DNA of 64,000 nucleotides from Bog-756 sp963806455 (GTDB lineage Bacteria > Actinomycetota > Acidimicrobiia > Acidimicrobiales > RAAP-2), in assembly GCA_963806455.1 (NCBI GenBank), contig CAWDXZ010000006.1:248001-312000 (forward strand). Reading direction: 5' to 3'. The stretch's first letter is position 1, and each line of letters begins with the position of its first letter. This document shows positions 17,379-24,852 of this stretch, piece by piece. The notes under the pieces are model-generated. The model saw only the letters and a program-made list of their open reading frames with translations, made no database searches and was not told where the DNA came from. Both the position numbers and the translations under genes were made by a program.

Positions 17379-18737
17379 GTGACCCTACGGGCTTCCCCCG
17401 GCCCCACCTTCCGGCGCCTCGTGACCGGGACGGTCCGTGCCGGGGTCGAGGACCTGGCCGGGCGGCCCACCATGGTGGTCCGGTCCGTCTCCTCCCTGAG
17501 GCGCGGCGCCCTGTCGACCGACGACGGGAAGACCATCGAGGTGGCGGCCTGCTCCGCCCTGACCCTTCGCATCCCGGTGGTGCTGGTCCTGTCCTCGAGT
17601 GGTGCCGACGTATCGGACGGCGTCGCCGCCCTGCACGGATGGGGGCGGGCGGCCCGGGCCCTCACCCTGTGCTCGGGCGTCGTGCCGGTGATCATGGTGG
17701 TCACGGGGCCGGCCCTGTCGGGCCCCGCCTTCCTCCTCGGGATCGCCGACCTGGTGCTGATGACCACGGATGCCTTCGCCTTCGTGTCCGGCCCGGCCAT
17801 GGTGGAGGACTTCACCGGGATCCGGATCGGCATCCGCCAGCTGGGCGGCACGGCCATGCACGCCCGCTCGAGCGGCCTCTGCTCGATCGAGGTGGCCTCG
17901 GAGGCCGACGCCCTGGCCCACGTCGAGAATCTGTTGAGCTTGCTCCCGGCCCACGCCGACGAGCTGGCCCCGGTGCTGCGGGCCGGAGGGCCCGCTGTGG
18001 GCGAGGTCGACGAACTGCGCGAGATCATCCCCGTCCGGGCCACCAGCTCCTATGACGTCCGTCGGGTGGCGGCGGCCCTGGCCGACGAGAACGACGTGAC
18101 CGAGCTGTGGACCAGGTGGGCGCCCCAGCTGGTCACCGCCCTCGGGCGCATCGACGGGCGGACCGTCGGCTTCATCGCCAACCAGCCCCAGGCCCTGGCC
18201 GGGACCCTCGACATCGCCGCCTCGCAGAAGGGCGCCCGGTTCGTCCGTTTCTGTGACGCTTTCAATCTCCCGTTGGTGACCCTGGTCGACACGCCCGGGT
18301 TCCTCCCGGGCAAGGACCTCGAGTGGCGGGGCATGATCCGCCACGGGGCCGAGCTGGCCTTCGCCTATGCCGAAGCCACCATCCCGAGAGTGTGCGTGAT
18401 CCTGCGCAAGGCCTTCGGGGGCGCCTACATCGTGATGGACTCGAAGGGGTTGGGCAACGACCTGTGCTTCGCCTGGCCCGGGGCCGAGATCGCGGTCATG
18501 GGGGCCGAGGGAGCCGTCCAGATCCTCCACCGCCGTGTCGCCCCGGAGGACCGTGGTGCGCTGCAGGAGGACTACGCCGAACGCTTCCTCACGCCGTGGC
18601 AGGCGGCCGAGCGGGGGTTCGTCGATGCGGTCATCGACCCGGCCGACACCCGAGCCGTCGTGGCCGATGCCCTCGGGGCGCTGTCCACGCATCGGGAGGT
18701 GCTCCAGGGGCGGAAGCACACCGCCGGGCCGCTCTAA
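17379..18737 (+). CDS. Acyl-CoA carboxylase carboxyltransferase subunit (AccD/PccB-like)
   Basis: A 452-residue biotin-dependent carboxyltransferase that moves carboxyl groups from carboxybiotin to an acyl-CoA. Two crotonase-like halves are visible. The C-terminal one has the oxyanion-hole and CoA-binding segments LVDTPGFLPG, GAELAFAYAEATIPRVCVIL and KAFGGAYIVMDSKG, then FAWPGAEIAVMGAEGAVQIL. The N-terminal half (VRSVSSLRRGALSTDDGKTI, GPALSGPAFLLGIADLVLM) is more divergent and shorter than in the roughly 520-residue PccB/AccD proteins. No biotin-carboxylase subunit is nearby, so it must partner with one encoded elsewhere. Acetyl-, propionyl- or another acyl-CoA cannot be distinguished. Confidence 0.85.
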   Translation: MTLRASPGPTFRRLVTGTVRAGVEDLAGRPTMVVRSVSSLRRGALSTDDGKTIEVAACSALTLRIPVVLVLSSSGADVSDGVAALHGWGRAARALTLCSGVVPVIMVVTGPALSGPAFLLGIADLVLMTTDAFAFVSGPAMVEDFTGIRIGIRQLGGTAMHARSSGLCSIEVASEADALAHVENLLSLLPAHADELAPVLRAGGPAVGEVDELREIIPVRATSSYDVRRVAAALADENDVTELWTRWAPQLVTALGRIDGRTVGFIANQPQALAGTLDIAASQKGARFVRFCDAFNLPLVTLVDTPGFLPGKDLEWRGMIRHGAELAFAYAEATIPRVCVILRKAFGGAYIVMDSKGLGNDLCFAWPGAEIAVMGAEGAVQILHRRVAPEDRGALQEDYAERFLTPWQAAERGFVDAVIDPADTRAVVADALGALSTHREVLQGRKHTAGPL

Positions 18738-18748
18738 CGAGGTTGCCA

Positions 18749-19230
18749 TCAAGAGGCCGACCCATCATCAGATTCGGCCGTGCTGCTCGGACGGGGCGAG
18801 AAAGTCACCCACGGTGTGGGGCGGTCGAGCTGGGGGAGTTGGCCTGGTTGGAAGAGGACCCTGACCGTCTGGGACCACTGCGCCGCGAGTGGGGTACCGA
18901 CGTGAAGAACCGACGGAAGGGCGGCGGCAAAGCACATGCGCCTGCCGTGTGGAACGCGGGCGATGGCGAGCGGAAACATCAGGATGCCAGCGGCTGAAGG
19001 CAGCGTCACCCCCACTCGGGGCCAGGATCACGGTGATCCCAGGGAAGGTGAGGAGCAAGGTGTCGCTTCCATACACGCTGCCAAGGTCATCCCAACCGAC
19101 CCAGTGTCCGGCTCGGACCGTCGACCAGATGTCGCCGGGGATCGCCCAGCGGTGGATGTGGTGCACGACAGGGTTCGACTACAAGGAATAGGCCACAGAA
19201 ACCGCCACGACGATTCGCGTGATTGGGCAG
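18749..19230 (-). pseudogene. Decayed fragment of a membrane protein paralogous to the next gene
   Basis: No intact gene occupies 18738-19310. On the minus strand, pieces in different frames match the adjacent 481-residue membrane protein. IPGDIWSTVRAGHWVGWDDL then GSVYGSD (near 19140-19060) parallels SAGDLWGIFRAAHYVGWGYL then GGVYDPS. Further on, QTVRVLF then RPTPWVTFSPRP (near 18850-18780) parallels DTLRAVV then HATPWVFLAPRV. The segments between are deleted or frameshifted, and a stop precedes the first block. This is a gene remnant left by duplication or by deletion within a tandem family. Confidence 0.65.
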
Positions 19231-19310
19231 ATAAACAACGGAGATTCTTGCCGAGCCACCAGCTCGTTTCCCGGCGCGCCCCGCTGAACGAACCTGGAAC
19301 CGAGGGAGGG

Positions 19311-20756
19311 TCAGACGTGGGCTGGCTCGGCACCACTCCACTCTGTCTCGGGCAACTTGCCCTGGTACGTCTTGCGCACCCCGTGGCTGCCACTCGTTGT
19401 CGCGAGTTCCTCATCGTCAGACAGGTCGTTCAGACTGAGACGCCGATCGAACCCAGCCGGTGCACCGAGCCCGAGCACGGCGCCCAATCCGACCACGACG
19501 GTGACCCACCACAGCCATGGATTGAGATGGTGATAAGCGAAGACTGTGACTTCGAGCGTCACGATGGCTGCGGCCACGAACCGTCTACCTTCCCGCCGGG
19601 CAGCAAGGACCAGGGCCACGATCAAGGGCGGGGCCAGATAGTACGGCGTCATGACCGCCTCGAAGAAGCACCGCGACGCCAGAATCGCCGCCACGAGCCA
19701 GATGAGCCGCTCCGCTGGTTGCGGGCGCCGCCACACATAGAACCCGACGAGCACGGCAAGAAGGGCATCGATCAGGCGCCCGGCGCCACCCGAGACGAGT
19801 ATCGGGGCCGGCGGCACATAGATCGTAGAGCTCACCGGGTGTCCGATTCCCAGGACGAGTGAAGAAGCATGTGTCGCCCGAGGCAGGCTTGATCCCACGC
19901 GTGGGGCCAGGAACACCCACGGCGTGGCGTGATTGATCGACGGCGGTGTCGGCTGTTCGACCACGGCACGGAGTGTGTCGTGCAGGTCCCCTGCCGCGGC
20001 CACCCCCACCAGGACAACCGAGATCGCGGCAGAACGCACCAGGGTTCGAAGGCGTTGTCCGGCGGGCGTGACGCCGACGACCAAAGGCACGAGCAACGCC
20101 ACAAGAGGTTGCACTGCGATACCGAGGCCGAGGAGCCATCCGCCGCGAGCCCATCGTCCGTTGAGCACGGCCAAAAGGGCATAGCCGGCCAACGTAAGGG
20201 CAAGGACATCCTCGCCATGACCCCAGATCGCCACCACCGGCCAGGCAACCATGGCCACCAGAATCGAAAGAACCAGGCGATTCCTCGAGGTGACCGCTAG
20301 CCGTTCCGCAAGGGCGTCAGCCGCGAACAGGACCGTCGAGGCCAGAACCAATTCAGCCGGCTCCAGAATCAGGATGGCTCTAGGCCGTTGCAGGAAGTTG
20401 GGCATGGCCGATTCCGTCAGGTGCAGCGATCCGCTGAGCACCGCTACTGGGGCCAGCAACGTAGGCATGCCGGGAAGCGAGATGAATCCCGTCGATGGAT
20501 CGTAGACACCGCCGAGGTAGCCCCATCCCACGTAGTGAGCGGCACGGAAGATTCCCCAGAGATCACCGGCGCTGGTCCAGGCGTCTCCACGATGGACGAC
20601 CCGGCCCCAGAAGAACAAGTAGAGCATTCCGGCGACGACTGTGGTGCACGACAGCAGGAGAGGCCACTTCCGACGCCCCAGTGCTTCACCGATCAGCCGC
20701 GTGCCGGCTCCGATCGGCGCCTCTGTCCATGCCCGCTCTCGCTCTCGTTGTGTCAT
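19311..20756 (-). CDS. Polytopic membrane protein, GT-C-like, unknown substrate
   Basis: A 481-residue protein with roughly ten hydrophobic helices, starting with WPLLLSCTTVVAGMLYLFFW after a basic N-terminus. An extracytoplasmic-looking loop follows (GDAWTSAGDLWGIFRAAHYV, then GGVYDPSTGFISLPGMP). The acidic residues in the first large loop and the alternating helix/loop pattern recall GT-C (GT87-type) glycosyltransferases, but no decisive motif is seen. The C-terminal 50 residues are hydrophilic. A degraded paralogue lies just downstream, and pilA lies upstream on the same strand. ATG 20756 has a weak GGAG 11 nt upstream. Local GC is lower than in neighbours, with A/T-rich codons more frequent. 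Confidence 0.7.
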   Translation of the reverse strand: MTQRERERAWTEAPIGAGTRLIGEALGRRKWPLLLSCTTVVAGMLYLFFWGRVVHRGDAWTSAGDLWGIFRAAHYVGWGYLGGVYDPSTGFISLPGMPTLLAPVAVLSGSLHLTESAMPNFLQRPRAILILEPAELVLASTVLFAADALAERLAVTSRNRLVLSILVAMVAWPVVAIWGHGEDVLALTLAGYALLAVLNGRWARGGWLLGLGIAVQPLVALLVPLVVGVTPAGQRLRTLVRSAAISVVLVGVAAAGDLHDTLRAVVEQPTPPSINHATPWVFLAPRVGSSLPRATHASSLVLGIGHPVSSTIYVPPAPILVSGGAGRLIDALLAVLVGFYVWRRPQPAERLIWLVAAILASRCFFEAVMTPYYLAPPLIVALVLAARREGRRFVAAAIVTLEVTVFAYHHLNPWLWWVTVVVGLGAVLGLGAPAGFDRRLSLNDLSDDEELATTSGSHGVRKTYQGKLPETEWSGAEPAHV

Positions 20757-20849
20757 CGTCGATTTCGCTCCGCCCGACGTCCGGTGCCCCTCCGTTCATC
20801 GTGAAGATGCACGACATCCTTGAGCACGCGTCCGATCGCCCATGGAATT

Positions 20850-20887
20850 GGAACGTGCCCCCTCCCGCTGGCAAGGGGGCACGTTCC
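20850..20887 (-). terminator. Probable transcription terminator after pilA
   Basis: GGAACGTGCCCCCT (20850-20863) and AGGGGGCACGTTCC (20874-20887) form a perfect 14-bp stem with a 10-nt loop, 50 bp downstream of the pilA stop. Only a weak T-containing stretch follows on the minus strand. Confidence 0.7.
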
Positions 20888-20937
20888 GTCACGAGTCACG
20901 CTTGGCCGGCCGGGTCGGCCGACATGACGCTCCCGGA

Positions 20938-21522
20938 TCAGCTATTTGGGAAGCTGGTGTTCTGGTACGTTGCCGTCCAGGCGGCTCCACAGTTAGCGGC
21001 TGTGGCCGCAGCAAACTCGCCGTACCACGTTCCCTGTGTCACCGGGATATCCCCGGTATCCCACGCCGTGCCGTTGAGGGTCCCCGTCACGCCCGACGTG
21101 TTGTCAGCGACGACCCAGCACTTCTTGGCCTTCGACCACGCCGAGAAGGCGACACCGTCGCCGTTCGGTGACACGGCCATCGAAATGTAGGAAGTCGAAT
21201 TCGTGTTGGGGATCGCCCCCGTGGTGAACGACAGGCTTGGCTCGGCACTCTGCAACGTGGTGGTGTTCACGCCCGAGTACGACTGACTGTTGCTCTGATA
21301 CGCCGCTTTGGCATTGGTCAGAGCCGTGTTCAGGTTGGACTGTGCCGCCCGGTCGTTTGCAGACTTCGTCACACCGAGAAAGGTCGGAATGGCGATGGCG
21401 AGCAAAATGGCCAGAATCAACAGCACCACCATGAGCTCGATGAGAGTGAAACCGGCATCGTCACCGGCATCTCCCGCCTCATCACGCCTGTCATTCAGGC
21501 GCCGAATTACGGATGAAAACAT
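20938..21522 (-). CDS. pilA: Type IV pilin (major pilin-like, PilA)
   Basis: A 194-residue prepilin. A charged 24-residue leader ends in Gly, followed by FTLIELMVVLLILAILLAIA, the class III N-methylation and hydrophobic polymerisation helix, with Glu at position +5 of the mature protein. The globular part is rich in Ser, Thr, Asn and Ala. It has two cysteines about 60 residues apart (KKCWVV and AANCGAA) that could form the C-terminal disulfide loop of pilins. GAGGAGG sits seven bases before ATG 21522. Hairpins flank the gene on both sides, suggesting a separate, strongly expressed transcript. Confidence 0.93.
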   Translation of the reverse strand: MFSSVIRRLNDRRDEAGDAGDDAGFTLIELMVVLLILAILLAIAIPTFLGVTKSANDRAAQSNLNTALTNAKAAYQSNSQSYSGVNTTTLQSAEPSLSFTTGAIPNTNSTSYISMAVSPNGDGVAFSAWSKAKKCWVVADNTSGVTGTLNGTAWDTGDIPVTQGTWYGEFAAATAANCGAAWTATYQNTSFPNS

Positions 21523-21540
21523 TTGTTGCCTCCTCGTGGG

Positions 21541-21556
21541 TATTGATGCATCAATA
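21541..21556. promoter_or_regulatory. Perfect 16-bp palindrome in the pilA leader
   Basis: TATTGATGCATCAATA is its own reverse complement and lies 19-34 nt upstream of the pilA start codon. It could be an operator or an RNA hairpin close to the ribosome-binding site. Confidence 0.6.
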
Positions 21557-21582
21557 AATGGACTACCGAATGGATGTCCGGA

Positions 21583-21601
21583 GCATTGATCGGCTCAATG
21601 C
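21583..21601. promoter_or_regulatory. Second inverted repeat upstream of pilA
   Basis: GCATTGA and TCAATGC are separated by TCGGC. The ATTGA/TCAAT half-site also occurs in the 16-bp palindrome at 21541-21556, so the two may bind the same factor. The rest of the 399-bp gap 21523-21921 holds these sites and the pilC terminator; I see no gene in it. Confidence 0.5.
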
Positions 21602-21737
21602 ACAGGAGACTTGAACGAATTTTGTCTTGTCCCCGTATTGGCGTATCCGCGCCTGCGTAGGTGATCCACACCAACGTTCAACGGACGAGTCTGACTGAAC
21701 TCAGTGCCTGGCCAAAGGTGCACAATTCCCACAAAGA

Positions 21738-21781
21738 GTGGCGAGATTCCACTCTGAGTGATCAGAGCGGAATCTCACCAC
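21738..21781 (-). terminator. Terminator downstream of the pilB-pilT-pilC operon
   Basis: Two 20-nt arms (21738-21757 and 21762-21781) pair over their whole length around a 4-nt loop. Read as minus-strand RNA the two imperfect positions become G-U wobbles, whereas in plus-strand RNA they would be mismatches, so the hairpin belongs to the minus-strand transcript. CTCTTT follows the stem. Confidence 0.75.
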
Positions 21782-21921
21782 CCCAGAGTCCATGTCGCCA
21801 TCATCTTGTTTCTATACCTATTGAGGGCGTCAGCCCTTTCTTTGAGAACCAAGTCACAAGCCATATGACATTCTCAGCGCATCGAGCGTCGATACTCTCT
21901 CGTCGCAGGGGAGCGGACGCC

Positions 21922-23151
21922 TCAGTTGTGGATGAGCTTGATGTAGTCGAACATCGGCAGGTACAGGCAGATGACCATGGCGCCGACGCCGGCACCCATG
22001 ACGACGGTCAGGAGTGGTTCGAGGAGGGCCGTGAGGTTGTTCACCGTCACCTCGACCTCCTGGTCGTAGAACTCGGCCACCTTCTTGAGCATTCCGTCGA
22101 GCGCACCTGTCTGCTCGCCGACCTCGATCATCTGCACCACCAGGGCCGGAATGACCTCTTCGTGCTCGCGCAGGGGGTCGGCCAAAGGTCGACCTTGGCG
22201 AACACCGTTTTTGGCCTCGATAAGGACGTCGCCCACCGTTCGGTTCCCGGCGATGTCCGAGCAGATGTCGAGAGACTCGAGGATGGGGACTCCCGAGCTG
22301 ATGAGTGAGGCCAGCGTGCCGGTCACCCGAGCGAGGGCCACCTTGTGGAACAGCGATCCGAAGACCGGCGGCTTCAGCACCAACCGGTCCCACTTGCGGC
22401 GACCCTCCTCGGTCGAGATCCACTTACGGACACCGATGATGGCGCCGACGACCATGGCGATGATGAGCAGCACCCAGGGGCTGGTGATGATCTGGGAGAT
22501 CTTGATCAGGACCCGGGTCGGGAAAGGCAGCTTTCCCCCCAACGAGGTGAAGAGGTTCTGGAACACCGGGACGATGAACACGATCATGGCGGTGAAGATC
22601 ACCACCATCACGCCGAGCACCACCGACGGGTAGGTCATGGCCGACCGGATGGTCCGGTTGAGCTGGGCCTGCTTCTCGATGGTGTCGGCCAGGCTCTTCA
22701 GGACTTCGTCCAGGTTGCCGCCGATCTCGCCGGCCTGCACCAGGGTGCAGAAGAGGTGCGAGAAGATCTTCGGGTGCTTGGCACACGCGGCGGAGAGCGA
22801 CGAACCATGCTCCAGATCGAGACGCACCTCGCCGAGGACCCGGGCGAGTGTCGGGTTGTCCACCTGCGACACCAGGATCCCCAGCGAGCGGACGACCGAG
22901 AGACCCGAGTCCACCATGGTGGAAAGCTGTCGGGTGACGACCGCCACCTCGCGGAGCTTGACCCGATCGGAGAGCCCCGGGATCTTGATCTCGGTCTTGA
23001 GGTTGACGGCCGACTTGGGCGTGACCGAGATCGGCATGTAGCCCATCTCGCGCAGCCGCTTGACGACCAGTGCCATGCTGTCGCCCTCGAGCTGTCCCTC
23101 GACCAGGCTTCCGCCCCGGTCACGGACCTTGTAGTCAAATGTCAGTGCCAC
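21922..23151 (-). CDS. pilC: Type IV pilus inner-membrane platform protein PilC
   Basis: A 409-residue GspF/PilC-family protein that anchors the assembly ATPases in the membrane. Two T2SSF repeats are visible. The first runs from VTRQLSTMVDSGLSVVRSLG to the hydrophobic stretch SVVLGVMVVIFTAMIVFIVP. The second has VTGTLASLISSGVPILESLD, GEQTGALDGMLKKVAEFYDQ and the C-terminal helix with VVMGAGVGAMVICLYLPMFD. The N-terminal domain (MALTFDYKVRDRGGSLVEGQ) is the usual cytoplasmic start. It lies 30 nt after pilT in the pilB-pilT-pilC operon and is followed by a strong terminator. Confidence 0.95.
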   Translation of the reverse strand: MALTFDYKVRDRGGSLVEGQLEGDSMALVVKRLREMGYMPISVTPKSAVNLKTEIKIPGLSDRVKLREVAVVTRQLSTMVDSGLSVVRSLGILVSQVDNPTLARVLGEVRLDLEHGSSLSAACAKHPKIFSHLFCTLVQAGEIGGNLDEVLKSLADTIEKQAQLNRTIRSAMTYPSVVLGVMVVIFTAMIVFIVPVFQNLFTSLGGKLPFPTRVLIKISQIITSPWVLLIIAMVVGAIIGVRKWISTEEGRRKWDRLVLKPPVFGSLFHKVALARVTGTLASLISSGVPILESLDICSDIAGNRTVGDVLIEAKNGVRQGRPLADPLREHEEVIPALVVQMIEVGEQTGALDGMLKKVAEFYDQEVEVTVNNLTALLEPLLTVVMGAGVGAMVICLYLPMFDYIKLIHN

Positions 23152-23181
23152 GATGCCCCGATTCCTCGGTAGTTGGAATGG

Positions 23182-24852
23182 TCAATCTGAATGGAGGTGA
23201 TTCCGCAGGTCTTCCTCGTTGGAGGAACGGTCGAAGGCGATGCTCTCCGAGATGACGCCGTCCTTGACCAGCTTCGCCAGTCCCTGGTCCATGGTCTGCA
23301 TGCCGAAGGACGCGCCGACCTGCATCAGGGAGTAGATCTGGTGGGTCTTCGACTGACGGATCAGGTTCCTGATGGCCGAGGTGCACATCAGCACCTCGGC
23401 ACAGGCCACCCGTCCCGTACCGTCGGAGTTGACGATCAACTGCTGGGTGACCACGCCTTCCAGCGTGGCCGCCAGCATCACTCGGATCTGCTCCTGTTGG
23501 TTGGTCGGGAACACGTCGATCACCCGGTCGATGGTCTGCGGCGCATCCTGGGTGTGGAGTGTGGCGAAGACCAGGTGACCGGTCTCAGCGGCTGTGAGCG
23601 CCGTGGAGATGGTCTCGAGGTCCCGTAGCTCGCCCACGAGGATCACATCCGGGTCCTGCCGGAGGACTCGGCGCAACGCCTCGGCGAAGGAATTGGTGTC
23701 CTCGCCGATCTCCCGTTGCGTGATGATGGATCGCTTGTGGTCGTGGAGGAACTCGATCGGGTCCTCGACCGTCACGATGTGGAGCGGCTTGGTGCGGTTG
23801 ATGATGTCCACCAAAGACGCCAGTGTCGTCGACTTTCCCGATCCGGTCGGACCGGTGACGAGGACCAGACCGCGTCGCAGGTCGGTGAACGACTTGATGG
23901 CGTCGGGGAGTCCCAGTGTGTCGAATTCGGGCATCTCGTGGGGGATCGGGCGAAGAGCGGCCGCCACGGTTCCGCGCTGCAGCGACACGTTGACGCGGAA
24001 GCGACCCACACCGGCGATGGAGTGGGACGTGTCGAGCTCGTGCTCCGCTTCGAACCGCTCCCTCTGTGTGGCCGGAAGGATGCCGAACACCATGTCGCGG
24101 ATGGCCTCGTTACCCAGGACGGGGCAGCCCTCGATCTGACGGATTGCGCCGTGCAAACGAATGGATGCCGGTTGCTGGGCGGTCAGATGGAGGTCCGAGG
24201 CCCCGACGGCCACGGCATAGCGGAGGAGATCGTCGACGTGGAGCGGGGCATTCTCCGCCGGCTCGGGAAGTCCCCGTTCCAGCAGACCCTCGATGCCGGG
24301 AGCCGGACGAATCTCCTCTGCCTCCGGCCGACCGGCGTCGGCGGGCGGGCCGGGTGCCGGGGCCACCTGGCCCGGCACCTCGGCCGCAGGCGGAGCGAAG
24401 TGGCCGTCGCCGCGGAAAGACTGGGCGATGACCATCGGGTCGGCCAGGACCGGGTTGATCCGCAATCCGAGCTTCGACGCCAGAGAGTCGACGTCGTACT
24501 CGGAGGGCGGCTCGCCGAACGCGACAGCGAGGACGTTCCCGTCGAGCTGGACCGGAACAGCTTCGTACTCGTGGGCGACGTCGTCCGGCATGGACGCCTT
24601 TGCCTCCGCGCCGATGTCCATCACGGCCAGGTCGATGGCGGGCATCTGGGCCAGATGGGCCAGTGCCCCGACCACCACGCCGGGCAACGCCAGCTGGCGG
24701 CTGATCAGAAGAGCCGCCAGGGACTGTCCGGTGGCCCTCGATTCGGCCACCAGGGGCGCCAGGTTCGATTGCGTCTCATAGCCGCCCTGGACCAATGCTT
24801 CGGCCAGGCGCGTCGACCATTCGACACGCGTCTCTGCGGTCACCGGGCTCAT
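23182..24852 (-). CDS. pilT: PilT-type pilus retraction ATPase with extra N-terminal MshEN-like domain
   Basis: A 556-residue secretion ATPase. The C-terminal ~350 residues are PilT-like: ASDLHLTAQQPASIRLHG, Walker A GPTGSGKSTTLASL (about residue 329), the Asp/His-box region VEDPIEFLH, Walker B-like DPDVILVGELRDLETI, and SAIRNLIRQSKTHQIYSLMQ, the AIRNLIRE-type signature. Unlike classic PilT of about 345 residues, it begins with a ~150-residue MshEN/GspE-N-like domain and a Pro/Ala linker. It lacks the zinc tetracysteine motif of PilB. Its ATG overlaps the pilB stop (ATGA). Confidence 0.9.
   Translation of the reverse strand: MSPVTAETRVEWSTRLAEALVQGGYETQSNLAPLVAESRATGQSLAALLISRQLALPGVVVGALAHLAQMPAIDLAVMDIGAEAKASMPDDVAHEYEAVPVQLDGNVLAVAFGEPPSEYDVDSLASKLGLRINPVLADPMVIAQSFRGDGHFAPPAAEVPGQVAPAPGPPADAGRPEAEEIRPAPGIEGLLERGLPEPAENAPLHVDDLLRYAVAVGASDLHLTAQQPASIRLHGAIRQIEGCPVLGNEAIRDMVFGILPATQRERFEAEHELDTSHSIAGVGRFRVNVSLQRGTVAAALRPIPHEMPEFDTLGLPDAIKSFTDLRRGLVLVTGPTGSGKSTTLASLVDIINRTKPLHIVTVEDPIEFLHDHKRSIITQREIGEDTNSFAEALRRVLRQDPDVILVGELRDLETISTALTAAETGHLVFATLHTQDAPQTIDRVIDVFPTNQQEQIRVMLAATLEGVVTQQLIVNSDGTGRVACAEVLMCTSAIRNLIRQSKTHQIYSLMQVGASFGMQTMDQGLAKLVKDGVISESIAFDRSSNEEDLRNHLHSD

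Noticed and set aside
18936..19862. A 308-residue plus-strand open frame opposite the pseudogene and membrane-protein gene
   Set aside because: Polar low-complexity sequence running into the antisense of a clear membrane protein; the minus-strand homology explains the region better.
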